Below are positions 18,767-27,534 of a stretch of 64,000 nucleotides of DNA, piece after piece. The notes under the pieces were generated by a model, which worked only from the letters and a program-made list of their open reading frames with translations, ran no database searches and was not told the origin of the DNA. This DNA comes from Marimicrobium sp913061115 (GTDB lineage: Bacteria > Pseudomonadota > Gammaproteobacteria > Pseudomonadales > Halieaceae): positions 1,488,001-1,552,000 of the forward strand of contig NZ_CP159826.1 of assembly GCF_047729875.1 (NCBI RefSeq), in the 5' to 3' direction. Position 1 is the first letter of the stretch. Each line of letters begins with the position of its first letter. The position numbers and the translations under genes are program-made.

Positions 18767-20101
18767 TCAGGTCGGGGGGGGATCCTTGTTTTCAGAGGGG
18801 CGCAGTCTACTCATAAAGTTCTCCGCCAAGCCTTCGTAGAGAGACGTCGGACAGACCAGGCGGGAAGCCTCGAAAGCCAGCATGGAGGCGAGTGCGAGAG
18901 GCAGAGTCATGAAGCGCGCATCGGTCATCTCGACCAGAATGACAAATGCGGTAATCGGGCTTTGCACGACGCCGGAAAAATAGCTCACCATGCAGAGGAG
19001 GATCACAGCTTGGGGGTCCATGAACTCCAGAAAGGGAGCGGTCAGTTGTCCCAACGCGGCGCCGGTTGCCAAGCTCGGATCAAAAAGACCTCCGGGAATG
19101 CCGCTGAGCAGGGCAATCCAATTCCCCAGAGCAATTGCGCCAAATCCCCAAGTGGGGACCTCGGTCCCTTCCATGAGAATGGCTTGTGCGTGCGGGTATC
19201 CACTACCGTAGCTGAATCCGTCCGAAACGATCGCGAGCAGCGCCATTGCCGCGCCCAGAGAGGCGGCTGCCAGCAGGGGACGTCGGCGATAGAAACGACC
19301 ATAGGGGCGAGTGGTCAGCAGCAGGCTCTGGGCAAAAAGCCCACCGAGGAGGCCGAAGACCACTCCGAGAACGGGCACGACTAGCCATTCCAGCGGCTGT
19401 TCCAGTCGGGTTTCGAGTTTTCCGTAAAACAAATAATCGCCAAAAAGAGCCATGCACACGATACACGCGACCAAGACTGTCCGGACTATGGTGCCTGCAT
19501 TTTCCTTCTCGAAGGAACGGCCAATTTCTTCGACCGCAAAAACGACACCGGCGATTGGCGTATTGAAAGCCGCTGCGATCCCGGCTGCGCCGCCGGCAAG
19601 AATCAGCCCTCGTTGCACCAGCCAACCCTGAAAATTTCCCCAGCGATTCGAGAGGTACATGAAGCACGCACCAGCATGAACGGAGGGGCCTTCGCGGCCG
19701 ATCGTCATTCCGGCAAACAAGCCAATGGCAAGAAGCAGTCCTTTGCCCACAAGAATACGCCAGGAAAGAACATGATCGCGAGCCGGACCGTCCTCGATCT
19801 TCAACGCAGCAATGGCCTGCGGAATCCCGGTGCCATCAGTGCCACGGAAAAAGCGGTCGCGTAGCTGACAGATAAGAATCATGCCGAAGAAAAGCATGGC
19901 CGGCTGAATCCACGGTGAAACCGTTGCGAGCCAATGTGAGAACTGGACACTCCAATCGTCAAGGTATCGGAACAGGGCGGCTACAGCGCCGGTTGCCGAT
20001 GCGGCCAGAATCCAAACAGAGTGTCTGCGGAGCGCGCGCCAAGAGAACAGACTCTCCCGCAAACGAGATGTCTTCGGTAATTCCATCAGGCGCGAAGCCA
20101 T
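18767..20101 (-). CDS. ClC-family chloride channel/transporter
   Basis: Eighteen-helix homodimeric chloride channel or proton/chloride antiporter. Selectivity-filter motifs are present: GREGPSVHAGA, GTDGTGIPQAI (in place of GSGIP) and GIPGGLFDPSLATGA. Length 444 aa without C-terminal CBS domains. The position equivalent to the gating glutamate (Glu148 in E. coli ClcA) is the Glu of GREGP and is retained. Its first 16 bases overlap the end of a broken pgi gene on the same strand, so it was probably once cotranscribed with pgi. Confidence 0.93.
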   Translation of the reverse strand: MASRLMELPKTSRLRESLFSWRALRRHSVWILAASATGAVAALFRYLDDWSVQFSHWLATVSPWIQPAMLFFGMILICQLRDRFFRGTDGTGIPQAIAALKIEDGPARDHVLSWRILVGKGLLLAIGLFAGMTIGREGPSVHAGACFMYLSNRWGNFQGWLVQRGLILAGGAAGIAAAFNTPIAGVVFAVEEIGRSFEKENAGTIVRTVLVACIVCMALFGDYLFYGKLETRLEQPLEWLVVPVLGVVFGLLGGLFAQSLLLTTRPYGRFYRRRPLLAAASLGAAMALLAIVSDGFSYGSGYPHAQAILMEGTEVPTWGFGAIALGNWIALLSGIPGGLFDPSLATGAALGQLTAPFLEFMDPQAVILLCMVSYFSGVVQSPITAFVILVEMTDARFMTLPLALASMLAFEASRLVCPTSLYEGLAENFMSRLRPSENKDPPPT

Positions 20102-20271
20102 TGAAGGCAGCGGTAAATAAGGTCTTGTTTGGAGCTGTGATGGGAGAGCGGTAGCTCCTCGCCAGAGTTCAGCTCGGGAACGAAGTTGTTGACAAGCACC
20201 TTACCCAATTCGACACCCCATTGATCAAACGAGTTGATATTCCAAATCGTTCCCTTTTGGAAGATTAGCAC
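20086..20271 (-). pseudogene. pgi: C-terminal remnant of glucose-6-phosphate isomerase
   Basis: The frame encodes KGTIWNINSFDQWGVELGKV, the conserved C-terminal signature of Pgi, then a short tail to a natural stop. Everything upstream of about 20271 (roughly 480 residues) is missing and replaced by unrelated sequence. The stop lies inside the start of the ClC gene, so the original order pgi-clc is preserved while pgi has been deleted. An intact pgi would be expected elsewhere in the genome. Confidence 0.85.
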
Positions 20272-20462
20272 ATTTATGATAGCAGGCGACCGTCTCAGCC
20301 GCGACAAGCGGTCGCGCTTGTGCGAAATGTTCAAAGAAGGGTCGCCGTATCCCCGGTCCCTGCGTCATGTCCGTGACCGGTGGCATCTTGGAAGCCATCA
20401 CGGGTGAGTTTGCAAGCGTCAGCAACCGGCGCATTAAGGGGGGCTGGGCGTGGGAGCTTGAG

Positions 20463-20582
20463 TATGATCCCGATGGGTCCGGCAATAATAGCGAGACTGC
20501 CGCGGTATCAGCAGTACCACTGCTCGCAGCCGCATGGCTATTCATCTCAGCAATCGTAGGCTTAACCGGCGCGAAGCGTATG
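20463..20582 (+). pseudogene. C-terminal fragment of a PEP-CTERM-like protein
   Basis: In frame from 20463 the translation gives DPDGSGNNSE... then VPLLAAAWLFISAIVGLTG and KR, closely resembling the VPLPAAAWLF...KR tail of PEP-CTERM proteins (compare the intact one at 10316-10873). The expected second Pro is Leu and no complete gene precedes it. It sits exactly where pgi is broken. Confidence 0.5.
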
Positions 20583-20609
20583 CCGGGGTCAAATCACTGC
20601 ATAGACTGT

Positions 20610-21170
20610 TTATTGTGTATCGCTCACGTCGCTGCCTGCCGGGGCACGCGCGATCACCACCTTTCCATCCGTTAACCTAATAGTATCCCCTGGGTCGTGA
20701 TCCATCCGAACTTCACCAGTCGTATCGCCAATTTGATATTTAACGTCATAGGCCACCGTGCGCTCGCTTACATCAACCACAGTCTTGCAAACACGCTCAG
20801 TCGTCTGATAGGTGTCATTCTTCTGCATTTCTTCTTGCGTCTTGTTGCCCGCGTAACCGCCTGCCGCAGCCCCGGCTATTTTAGCCGCCGTATTTTTTCC
20901 TCCGCCACCGATTGCATTGCCAAGTAAACCACCCGCTACGGCTCCAATGACCGAGCCAGCAATTTTATGCTTATCCTTGACAGGCTCTTGCCTCGTCACT
21001 AACTGATCACTACATTCCTGGCGCGGCGTGCGCACGCTTTCCGTGACAGGCGTCGCTGACAAAACCTGAGCATATTCCGATCCGCTTAACATGCGGTATC
21101 CGGCAAAACCACCGAACGCCGTCGCGATACCGGCGCCAAACACAACTCCAACCAAAACCGACTTGTTCAT
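20610..21170 (-). CDS. Glycine-zipper 2TM domain envelope protein
   Basis: Signal or membrane segment at residues 1-27, then a glycine-zipper pair, AGSVIGAVAGGLLGNAIGGG and IAGAAAGGYAGNK, characteristic of the Rick_17kDa_Anti/glycine zipper 2TM family. The C-terminal region (about 115-180) is a small beta domain with VAYDVKYQIGDTTGEVRM, common in this family. Probably an outer-membrane-associated protein. Length 186 aa; monocistronic. Confidence 0.88.
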   Translation of the reverse strand: MNKSVLVGVVFGAGIATAFGGFAGYRMLSGSEYAQVLSATPVTESVRTPRQECSDQLVTRQEPVKDKHKIAGSVIGAVAGGLLGNAIGGGGKNTAAKIAGAAAGGYAGNKTQEEMQKNDTYQTTERVCKTVVDVSERTVAYDVKYQIGDTTGEVRMDHDPGDTIRLTDGKVVIARAPAGSDVSDTQ

Positions 21171-21783
21171 ACCAGGCTATCCTTTGAGTGTTGCTATGAA
21201 GTATAGACCACCGAGTCTAGTTCCAGCCAGAACAAACGAACAGTTTGTTGCTGAGGGGGACGCCGGTGTTGCTAGCGCTCATCCGTTGGCTACACAAGCA
21301 GGTATAGACTGTTTGAAAGCAGGCGATGATGCATTCCGCATTAATTGCAACAGCGATCACCCTGGTTGTAGTGGAACCCATGATGAGTAGTATTTTGGGG
21401 GTTGGCCTAGCCATGCTTTATTCTAAAAAAGAAGGCTGCAGCGTTTGTAACTTTTCCGGTCGAGTACCGCAAAAATTTACTGCACAGGAGTGGAGTGAAA
21501 ATAAATCTGATGCTCTATCTATTGTATCGCCACAAGCGCTAGCAGGCTGGATAGCCATCCATGATAAATATGCAACACTGCCTTTCAACACACTTATAAG
21601 AGATTGATTTTAATAAGGTTTAATGATGCGGAGACTACTGCTTTCGTAATATTGATATCTAAAGACATGTTGGCTGGCGATATGGATAGGGTTAAAAGAC
21701 AGTGGGATGCACGGAAGGAAACTAATGGTGAACGGCGTTCCAGTCACTATACCAGCCCCATCGCCATATTTTCTGCGCTTGGA
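21171..21783. other. Gene-poor stretch left of the MAA region
   Basis: About 600 bases with two short plus-strand frames (21326-21607 and 21604-21828) that I do not recognise. The second runs into the IS91-type end at 21784 and so is truncated or fortuitous. They could be remnants of a small gene broken by the IS. Nothing else is visible. Confidence 0.4.
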
Positions 21784-22150
21784 AGTATAGGAAAAATAAA
21801 CCGGCTGTTCAGGAGATTTCGTCACTGACCCTGCTAACTGAACTGGAAAAATTCGCGAAATACCCGCCTACTGGCCTGAAAAGTTATTCGCTGAGGTGAT
21901 CGCACAATTCAAATTTTTTCATTCCTGAACGATAGCATGCAATCTGCCGTACCACACATTTTTCAGTGGCGTCCTTGCTGATTTGGGGCTGTGGATTCGC
22001 GTCCTGCGAAAAGAGGTAATGGCCCAGGGGGTGCTCGGGAGGTTGGCATACGGTGCGATAGGGTAGGGCGGCCTTGTTTCTTCCCGCGAAGATGGGCCAG
22101 GATGCACCGATGACCTTTATCAATCCACCACAGCGATCGCAAACTTCAAG
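21784..22150 (-). mobile_element. IS91-family element, origin-end fragment (copy 1)
   Basis: Starts with agtataggaaaaataaacc, the conserved terminal sequence shared by all copies in this window, and continues into the 3' end of the Y2 transposase gene (minus strand), including the block encoding CDRCGGLIKVI. The rest of the element is missing. It lies just to the left of the MAA operon, so the operon occupies the side into which an IS91 element would carry adjacent DNA. Confidence 0.85.
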
Positions 22151-22394
22151 CAATTCCCGGCGATTAATCTGAAGTGTTACTCGAGACGGTGAGCACGCAA
22201 TCGCAATCTTTTCACTGTTTCTAGGCAATTCGCACTTGGCATTGTCGCATTGCTTACCCCTTTGAGTTGAGGCAGGACTGTAAGTCACAGAAATTATTAA
22301 AGTCTGACTTGATCCAATAGCCCATCTCCTTACGTATTAGCCTGTCTGATACACGAGCCAGTAATGAACGTTCGCCTCTAAGCAGGACATCAAT

Positions 22395-23219
22395 GTGAGT
22401 AAGCAGGAAAATAGCGCTAGGCCCGTTACCCCTTGGGATATTTTAGTGGAAAAGCTCAGGACTCTGGGTGAGCAAGCCAAGTCCATCGCCGATCTTGATG
22501 CCTCTTTTCTCGAAACCCTGTCCGAATCGCTCGTGTTAGCGCAGGGTATGAATCCCTATATAGGGAGTATTACGACTGAAGAATCGGGTGATTTGCAAAA
22601 TTTAGTGCAGCGCACACAAACTGAGGATTGGCAAAAACGGTTTCAAGACGGAGACACGACACTTGGCCTCGAACAGGAAATGGTCTCAGGCCATATTGAG
22701 GGGCAGTTTTTAAAGATGCTGGTGCATGCAACGCAAGCAAAAGCGATTTTGGAGATCGGGCTGTTTACAGGATATTCTGCCTTAGCTATGGCAGAGGCCT
22801 TGCCCGCTGATGGCGAGATCGTTGCCTGTGAAATTGACCCCTATGCAGCTGACTTTGCCCGTCACTGCTTTGAGGCAACCGCACACAATTCGAAAATTGC
22901 GATAGAAGTTGGGCCAGCAAAGGACTCTTTGCTGACGCTCGCGAATCAGGGTCGCCAGTTCGAGCTGATTTTTATTGATGCTGACAAAGCGGGCTATATC
23001 GCCTACCTAGACTTTGTAATCTCCAACGGGTTATTGACCAAAGGTGGGTTAATTGTCATCGACAACACGCTTATGCAAGGAGAACCCTACACGCGTAACA
23101 ATATCGGTGCCAATGGAGAAGCTATCGAAAAGTTCAATCAGTTTGTCGCGGCTGATCGGCGAGTAGAGCAGGTCGTACTGCCGATCCGCGATGGCATTAC
23201 CTTAATTCGCATTCTTTGA
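22395..23219 (+). CDS. mysB: MysB-like O-methyltransferase (MAA biosynthesis)
   Basis: SAM-dependent class I O-methyltransferase predicted to methylate desmethyl-4-deoxygadusol to 4-deoxygadusol. The SAM site ILEIGLFTGYSALAMAEALP, the acidic ribose-binding segment VACEIDPYAADFAR and the metal region LIFIDADKAGYIAYLDF are intact; the end RRVEQVVLPIRDGITLIRIL closely resembles cyanobacterial MysB. The start is GTG at 22395 with AGGA seven bases before it; an overlapping ATG two bases upstream is immediately followed by TGA. 274 aa, normal for MysB. First gene of a tight operon; the N-terminal 60 residues are less familiar. Confidence 0.9.
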   Translation: MSKQENSARPVTPWDILVEKLRTLGEQAKSIADLDASFLETLSESLVLAQGMNPYIGSITTEESGDLQNLVQRTQTEDWQKRFQDGDTTLGLEQEMVSGHIEGQFLKMLVHATQAKAILEIGLFTGYSALAMAEALPADGEIVACEIDPYAADFARHCFEATAHNSKIAIEVGPAKDSLLTLANQGRQFELIFIDADKAGYIAYLDFVISNGLLTKGGLIVIDNTLMQGEPYTRNNIGANGEAIEKFNQFVAADRRVEQVVLPIRDGITLIRIL

Positions 23220-23244
23220 CTGCCCAGATAGTCGGACATTGTTT

Positions 23245-24594
23245 ATGAATATAAGGCTGAAGAATCTGCTGGTAGCGACCGGGCTGACGTTACTCTTGCC
23301 CGTGACGCTCGTGGTGGTTCTGGTATCACTAATAGCGCGCTTGATCGACGTGGTAGTCTCAAAGGTTGTTGCTGAACATAAAGGCCACCAGCAGGTTGCA
23401 CTCAAGAAAACGATTCTGATCAGTGGCGGTAAGATGACGAAGGCGCTTACGCTAGCGCGCGCGTTTCACGCGGCCGGGCACCGTGTCATTCTTGCTGAAA
23501 CGCAGAGGTACGCATCGACCGGGCACCGCTTTTCATTCGCTGTGAGCAAATTCTATACGATACCCGGCCCCCAAGATCCTAATTACACTCAGGCTCTGTT
23601 AAGCATCATTCAGAAAGAAAACGTCGATGAATACGTCCCTGTGTGCAGTCCTCTGGCCAGTTTCTACGATTCTTACGCCATTCCATCCCTTGCGCCATTC
23701 TGCCGCGTCGTGCATGTCGACCCGGACAACATTGTCGATCTCGACGACAAATACAAATTTGCCAAGAAAGCAGAGCAGTTAGGGCTTCGCGTACCCAAAA
23801 CGCTACTCGTCACCGACCCTCAGCAGGTGGTAGATTTCGACTTTACTGACGAGTCGCGGCCGTTTATTTTGAAGAGCATTGCGTATGACGCAATACGCCG
23901 GCTCGATCTCACCCGATTGCCTCTTGAAACTTCTGAAAAAACCGCTTCTTTTGCCAAATCGTTACCCATATCGACTGACAACCCTTGGATCTTGCAGGAG
24001 TTTATAGAAGGGGATGAATACTGTACGCATGGAACGGTTATTAACGGTGTTTTGACGGTGTACTGCTGCTGCGAGTCTTCGGCGTTCCAGATTAACTATT
24101 CGCACGTAGAGCAAGCAGACATTGAAGAGTGGGTCACCCACTTTGTGTCAGCAATGGAATTTACCGGTCAAGCCTCGTTTGATTTTATACGCGCGAGTGA
24201 TGATGGGAAATTTTATGCCATAGAGTGTAATCCGCGGGCCCACTCTGCCATAACGCTGTTTAGTAACCGTCCAGAGCTTGCTATGGCGAATCTCAGTAGC
24301 ACGGCTGATTTTTATCCACTCAAGCCGTTAGAGAACTGCCGGCCGACTTACTGGCTTTTTCATGAACTGTGGAGATTTGTTAATCAGCTTCGCTCACCTC
24401 GAGATGCGCTAGCCGTCGTCAAAACAATCTTGACGGGTAAAGACTCCGTGTTCAATTGGCGTGATCCGCTTCCTTTTTTGATGCTCCATCACTGGCATAT
24501 TCCTTCACTGTTGGTGAAGGATCTTCAGGAACAGCGTGGTTGGCTCCGGATTGACTTCAATATTGGCAAGCTGGTGCAAGAGGGTGGTGATTAA
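23245..24594 (+). CDS. mysC: MysC-like ATP-grasp ligase (mycosporine-glycine synthase)
   Basis: Predicted to activate 4-deoxygadusol with ATP and couple it to an amino acid, classically glycine, giving mycosporine-glycine. After one N-terminal hydrophobic segment (residues 9-40) comes ILISGGKMTKALTLARAFHA, almost the same as in cyanobacterial MysC, then the ATP-grasp core with GQASFDFIRA and AIECNPRAHSAITLF holding the metal-binding Glu and Asn. Length of 450 aa matches the family. ATG at 23245 is preferred to TTG at 23239. It lies 25 bases after mysB and 2 bases before mysD. Confidence 0.92.
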   Translation: MNIRLKNLLVATGLTLLLPVTLVVVLVSLIARLIDVVVSKVVAEHKGHQQVALKKTILISGGKMTKALTLARAFHAAGHRVILAETQRYASTGHRFSFAVSKFYTIPGPQDPNYTQALLSIIQKENVDEYVPVCSPLASFYDSYAIPSLAPFCRVVHVDPDNIVDLDDKYKFAKKAEQLGLRVPKTLLVTDPQQVVDFDFTDESRPFILKSIAYDAIRRLDLTRLPLETSEKTASFAKSLPISTDNPWILQEFIEGDEYCTHGTVINGVLTVYCCCESSAFQINYSHVEQADIEEWVTHFVSAMEFTGQASFDFIRASDDGKFYAIECNPRAHSAITLFSNRPELAMANLSSTADFYPLKPLENCRPTYWLFHELWRFVNQLRSPRDALAVVKTILTGKDSVFNWRDPLPFLMLHHWHIPSLLVKDLQEQRGWLRIDFNIGKLVQEGGD

Positions 24595-24596
24595 GC

Positions 24597-25640
24597 ATGC
24601 ACCCGAGGCACATATTACAGCTGGTAGGTTCTCCAACGGACGCATTTCATTGCGAGCTGTCACAAATGTATGCAGTAGGCTGCGCTAACGCCCTGTCTGG
24701 AATTGCGTTGTATCGTTTTTCCTATGCCCATATGTCCCCTGACGGCGCTTGGTGCTTTCCTGAATCTCTCTCTTTACACGACAGGCAGACCGCACAGAAA
24801 TATGAAACGGTAGAGGCGTTAGCGATCATTGCGTCTATGGGTGTCGACTGCGGTTTGCCACAACTATTTTGTTTGCGCGGGATGACGGAGTGCCGCGCCA
24901 TATTTAGAATTCTAGACATACCGTTCATAGGCAATAATCCACTTCAAATGGACTTATCGGCAGACAAAGTACTGGCGCGCAATATCGTGTCGGCAAGCGG
25001 CGTGAGGGTGCCGCAGGGGGAAGTTATTACAAAGGCACTGTGCTTATCAGGGCATAGGTCAACGGTCTCTTATCCTGTGGTGGTCAAACCCGTAGGTTCT
25101 GACAACTCTCACGGGGTGAGCTTAGTGACAGACCCCGCTCAACTTGGCAATGCAATTGCTGATGCGCACTTTTATCATGAGCAGGTGTTGATCGAAAAAT
25201 ACATAGAGTTAGGACGAGAAGTGCGCTGCGGGATTGTTCAGAGGGATGAGGGTTTGGTGTGCCTACCACTTGAGGAATATGCCGTTGACGCGGATAAGCG
25301 CCCTATCCGCTTGCACAGTGACAAGCTGGTGCGTGACCGCGACGAGCTATTGGAGTTGCCGGCAGCCGCTCTTGATCTAACCTGGATTGTTGATCAAGAA
25401 GACCCCGTAACCCAGATCGTACACAGTGCGGCCTTGAAATGTTATGCAGCGCTTGGGTGTCGCCACTATGGTCTATTTGATTTCAGGGTTGACCCAAGCG
25501 GAGTTCCTTGGTTTTTGGAAGCCGGTTTATATTGCTCTTTTTCTCCTCGAAGCGTGATTGTCAAAATGTGCGAGGCTCACGGGATATCACTGGAAAACTA
25601 TTTTGCGGAAAGTGTGCAGTTGGCAATCGACGGTGGCTAA
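24597..25640 (+). CDS. mysD: MysD-like D-Ala-D-Ala-ligase-type enzyme (second MAA amino acid)
   Basis: ATP-grasp ligase expected to add a second amino acid to mycosporine-glycine, giving disubstituted MAAs such as shinorine or porphyra-334. Diagnostic stretches are LPQLFCLRGMTECRAIF, PVVVKPVGSDNSHGVSLV, IELGREVRCGIVQ and LFDFRVDPSGVPWFLEAGLY with the catalytic metal ligands, all very close to cyanobacterial MysD. Length 347 aa is normal. Its ATG follows the mysC stop by two bases, so translation is probably coupled. Its presence means the pathway should reach UVA-absorbing imino-MAAs. Confidence 0.93.
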   Translation: MHPRHILQLVGSPTDAFHCELSQMYAVGCANALSGIALYRFSYAHMSPDGAWCFPESLSLHDRQTAQKYETVEALAIIASMGVDCGLPQLFCLRGMTECRAIFRILDIPFIGNNPLQMDLSADKVLARNIVSASGVRVPQGEVITKALCLSGHRSTVSYPVVVKPVGSDNSHGVSLVTDPAQLGNAIADAHFYHEQVLIEKYIELGREVRCGIVQRDEGLVCLPLEEYAVDADKRPIRLHSDKLVRDRDELLELPAAALDLTWIVDQEDPVTQIVHSAALKCYAALGCRHYGLFDFRVDPSGVPWFLEAGLYCSFSPRSVIVKMCEAHGISLENYFAESVQLAIDGG

Positions 25641-25710
25641 AATGTGTCGCAAATTCGTGCCCTATCTTTCTTAATTATTACCTACCCACTTAATCTACTG
25701 GAAGCATTTA

Positions 25711-27492
25711 ATGAGCGATCTACTCTCTCGACTACACTCTTTCTCACAAAGCTATTCGATAAAATATAGCGGTAAAGAAAATCTACAGCCGACGCTTGAT
25801 AGGTTGGTCCAACAGCAGTCGTTTAAAGTCATTCTGTCGGAGTTGATTGAGCAGCCGGTTTTTTCTAAGGATTTTGGTCAACAATTTGCAAGCTTAGGCG
25901 CGGTGGAGGGGATTGCGCCAAGCCGGTTGTTGCGTGGCTCCTTGAATTTAGCACTTGGGCATTTTTTGACGCTCTTTGCGCAATTGGTTGAATCCTTAAG
26001 CGGAGGGAGTCGGGGCACCGATAGTGCTCGTCATGTTGCGGGAGAGGGTGCTCTCGATATTGGGCAATGGAGAGCATTGGCTGATGGCGTGCTTGAAGAT
26101 GACGATATCAAAGACATCAAGTTAATTACCTACCTGACATCGATCGTTAGTGACGCTGCGACTGTTTCGTACTATTCAGGCCTTCGTGAAAGATTGGTCA
26201 TCGATAACCCACACGCCATCTACCCAACATCAGGATATAGAGAATCTGATGGCTCAGTGGTTAGTACTTCTGATAATCTGACGAGCGAAGCTGTAATGAG
26301 CTTTAGTACATTCGCGACGATCCGAACTGTCGACGACTCTTTAAATTGTGGCAATAACGTGTTGCGAGATATCTACAAACCTTTGGGCCGCTGCGTCTGT
26401 TTGATCGACGAAAATGTCGAGACAATCTATGGCCGCGAAATCAGCACGTATTTTGAACACCATAATATTAGTCTTGAAAAATTAGTGTATCGGGCTATGG
26501 AGATTGATAAGGGCATCGACACCGTAGAAAGTATGTTGGGTGACTTTAAACGCTGTGGCGTTTCACGTAATGAACCTATTTTGATTATAGGCGGCGGTGT
26601 TTTGTCTGATACGGGAGGTCTAGCCTCGGCATTATACGGACGAAATACACCCTATGTGATGTTGTCTACCTCGATCGTCACAGGTATCGATGCTGGTCCA
26701 TCACCGCGCACGTGTTGCGATGGCTTTGGCTACAAAAATTTGTTAGGTGCTTATCATCCACCTGTCGTTTCAATTACGGATAGATTTTTCTTTAAATCTT
26801 TGAGTGAAGGCTGGTTGCGCCACGGCATCGCTGAGATTATCAAGATGGCTGTTGTTAAAAATCTCACGTTATTTGAGCAGTTAGAGTCGGCGAATGCAGC
26901 GTTAATTTCTACGCGCTTTGGTACTAAGGACTGCAACGACAATGATGCCATCCAAACACAGTCGCAAGCGATTCTTGGGGGAGCTCTTAAGTCTTATATT
27001 GAGGCTGAATATGACAATCTTTATGAGACTCATCAGTGCAGGCCCCATGCGTACGGGCACACCTGGTCCCCTGGATTTGAGATAGAAGCAGGGCTTCTGC
27101 ATGGCCACGCGGTCGCAATTGGTATGGGACTGGGCGCCTATCTGAGTCATCAGGCGGGTTGGATAACCGAGAATGAATTGTTTCGGATTCTAAAACTGAT
27201 GAGCGACTTTGGTCTGAGCCTTTGGCATGACATTTTGGAGGACCAAAATGTCATGGAAGCGTCACATGCAAAAATTATAGAGAAACGTGGCGGTAATCTT
27301 GTTGCGCCTCTTCCGAGAGGGGGCATAGGGAGCTGCGGGTATTTGAATGATCTTAGTGCGGTAGATTTATGTGCGGCTATTCCACTATACAAGAGTATGT
27401 GCGCCACTTTCCCTAGAGACGGAAGGGGTGTTGAGCCTTTGTGTAGCGACGTTGGCTTGGAGAGCCCGTCGACTGTAGCGGCCGTATCGTAA
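25711..27492 (+). CDS. mysA: Sugar-phosphate cyclase (DHQ-synthase superfamily) in the MysA position, with a 195-residue N-terminal extension
   Basis: Expected to cyclise sedoheptulose 7-phosphate to desmethyl-4-deoxygadusol, or to 2-epi-5-epi-valiolone if it is an EEVS. The cyclase core spans about 197-580: NAD motif ILIIGGGVLSDTGGLAS, metal ligands E375 (HGIAEIIK), H450 (AYGHTWSP) and H464 (LHGHAVAIGM), and tail CATFPRDGRGVEP as in MysA. Two features are odd. The first 195 residues have no counterpart in the about 410-aa cyanobacterial enzyme and contain no motif I recognise. The substrate loop reads DAGPSPRTCCDG where MysA/EEVS have D-[AS]-x-x-x-x-K-x-[AG]-V-N, so the usual Lys is Arg. It may be a separate SPC subclass. 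Operon member, 70 bases after mysD. Confidence 0.82.
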   Translation: MSDLLSRLHSFSQSYSIKYSGKENLQPTLDRLVQQQSFKVILSELIEQPVFSKDFGQQFASLGAVEGIAPSRLLRGSLNLALGHFLTLFAQLVESLSGGSRGTDSARHVAGEGALDIGQWRALADGVLEDDDIKDIKLITYLTSIVSDAATVSYYSGLRERLVIDNPHAIYPTSGYRESDGSVVSTSDNLTSEAVMSFSTFATIRTVDDSLNCGNNVLRDIYKPLGRCVCLIDENVETIYGREISTYFEHHNISLEKLVYRAMEIDKGIDTVESMLGDFKRCGVSRNEPILIIGGGVLSDTGGLASALYGRNTPYVMLSTSIVTGIDAGPSPRTCCDGFGYKNLLGAYHPPVVSITDRFFFKSLSEGWLRHGIAEIIKMAVVKNLTLFEQLESANAALISTRFGTKDCNDNDAIQTQSQAILGGALKSYIEAEYDNLYETHQCRPHAYGHTWSPGFEIEAGLLHGHAVAIGMGLGAYLSHQAGWITENELFRILKLMSDFGLSLWHDILEDQNVMEASHAKIIEKRGGNLVAPLPRGGIGSCGYLNDLSAVDLCAAIPLYKSMCATFPRDGRGVEPLCSDVGLESPSTVAAVS

Positions 27493-27534
27493 CCCTCACC
27501 CTTCTTAAACGATTAATCTGTTTGGAAATGACTT

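Noticed and set aside
21326..21828. Two short plus-strand frames as genes
   Set aside because: No family recognised, no clear ribosome-binding sites, and the second frame runs into IS91 sequence.
22300..22340. Sigma-70 promoter for the MAA operon (ttgatc with a 17-base spacer)
   Set aside because: The matching -10 region is poor, so the call is not supported.
25711..27492. Chromosomal 3-dehydroquinate synthase (aroB)
   Set aside because: Core residues are shared, but the AroB-type VGGKTGVN loop is absent, the C-terminus is MysA-like and the gene lies in a MAA operon; no other shikimate gene is nearby.
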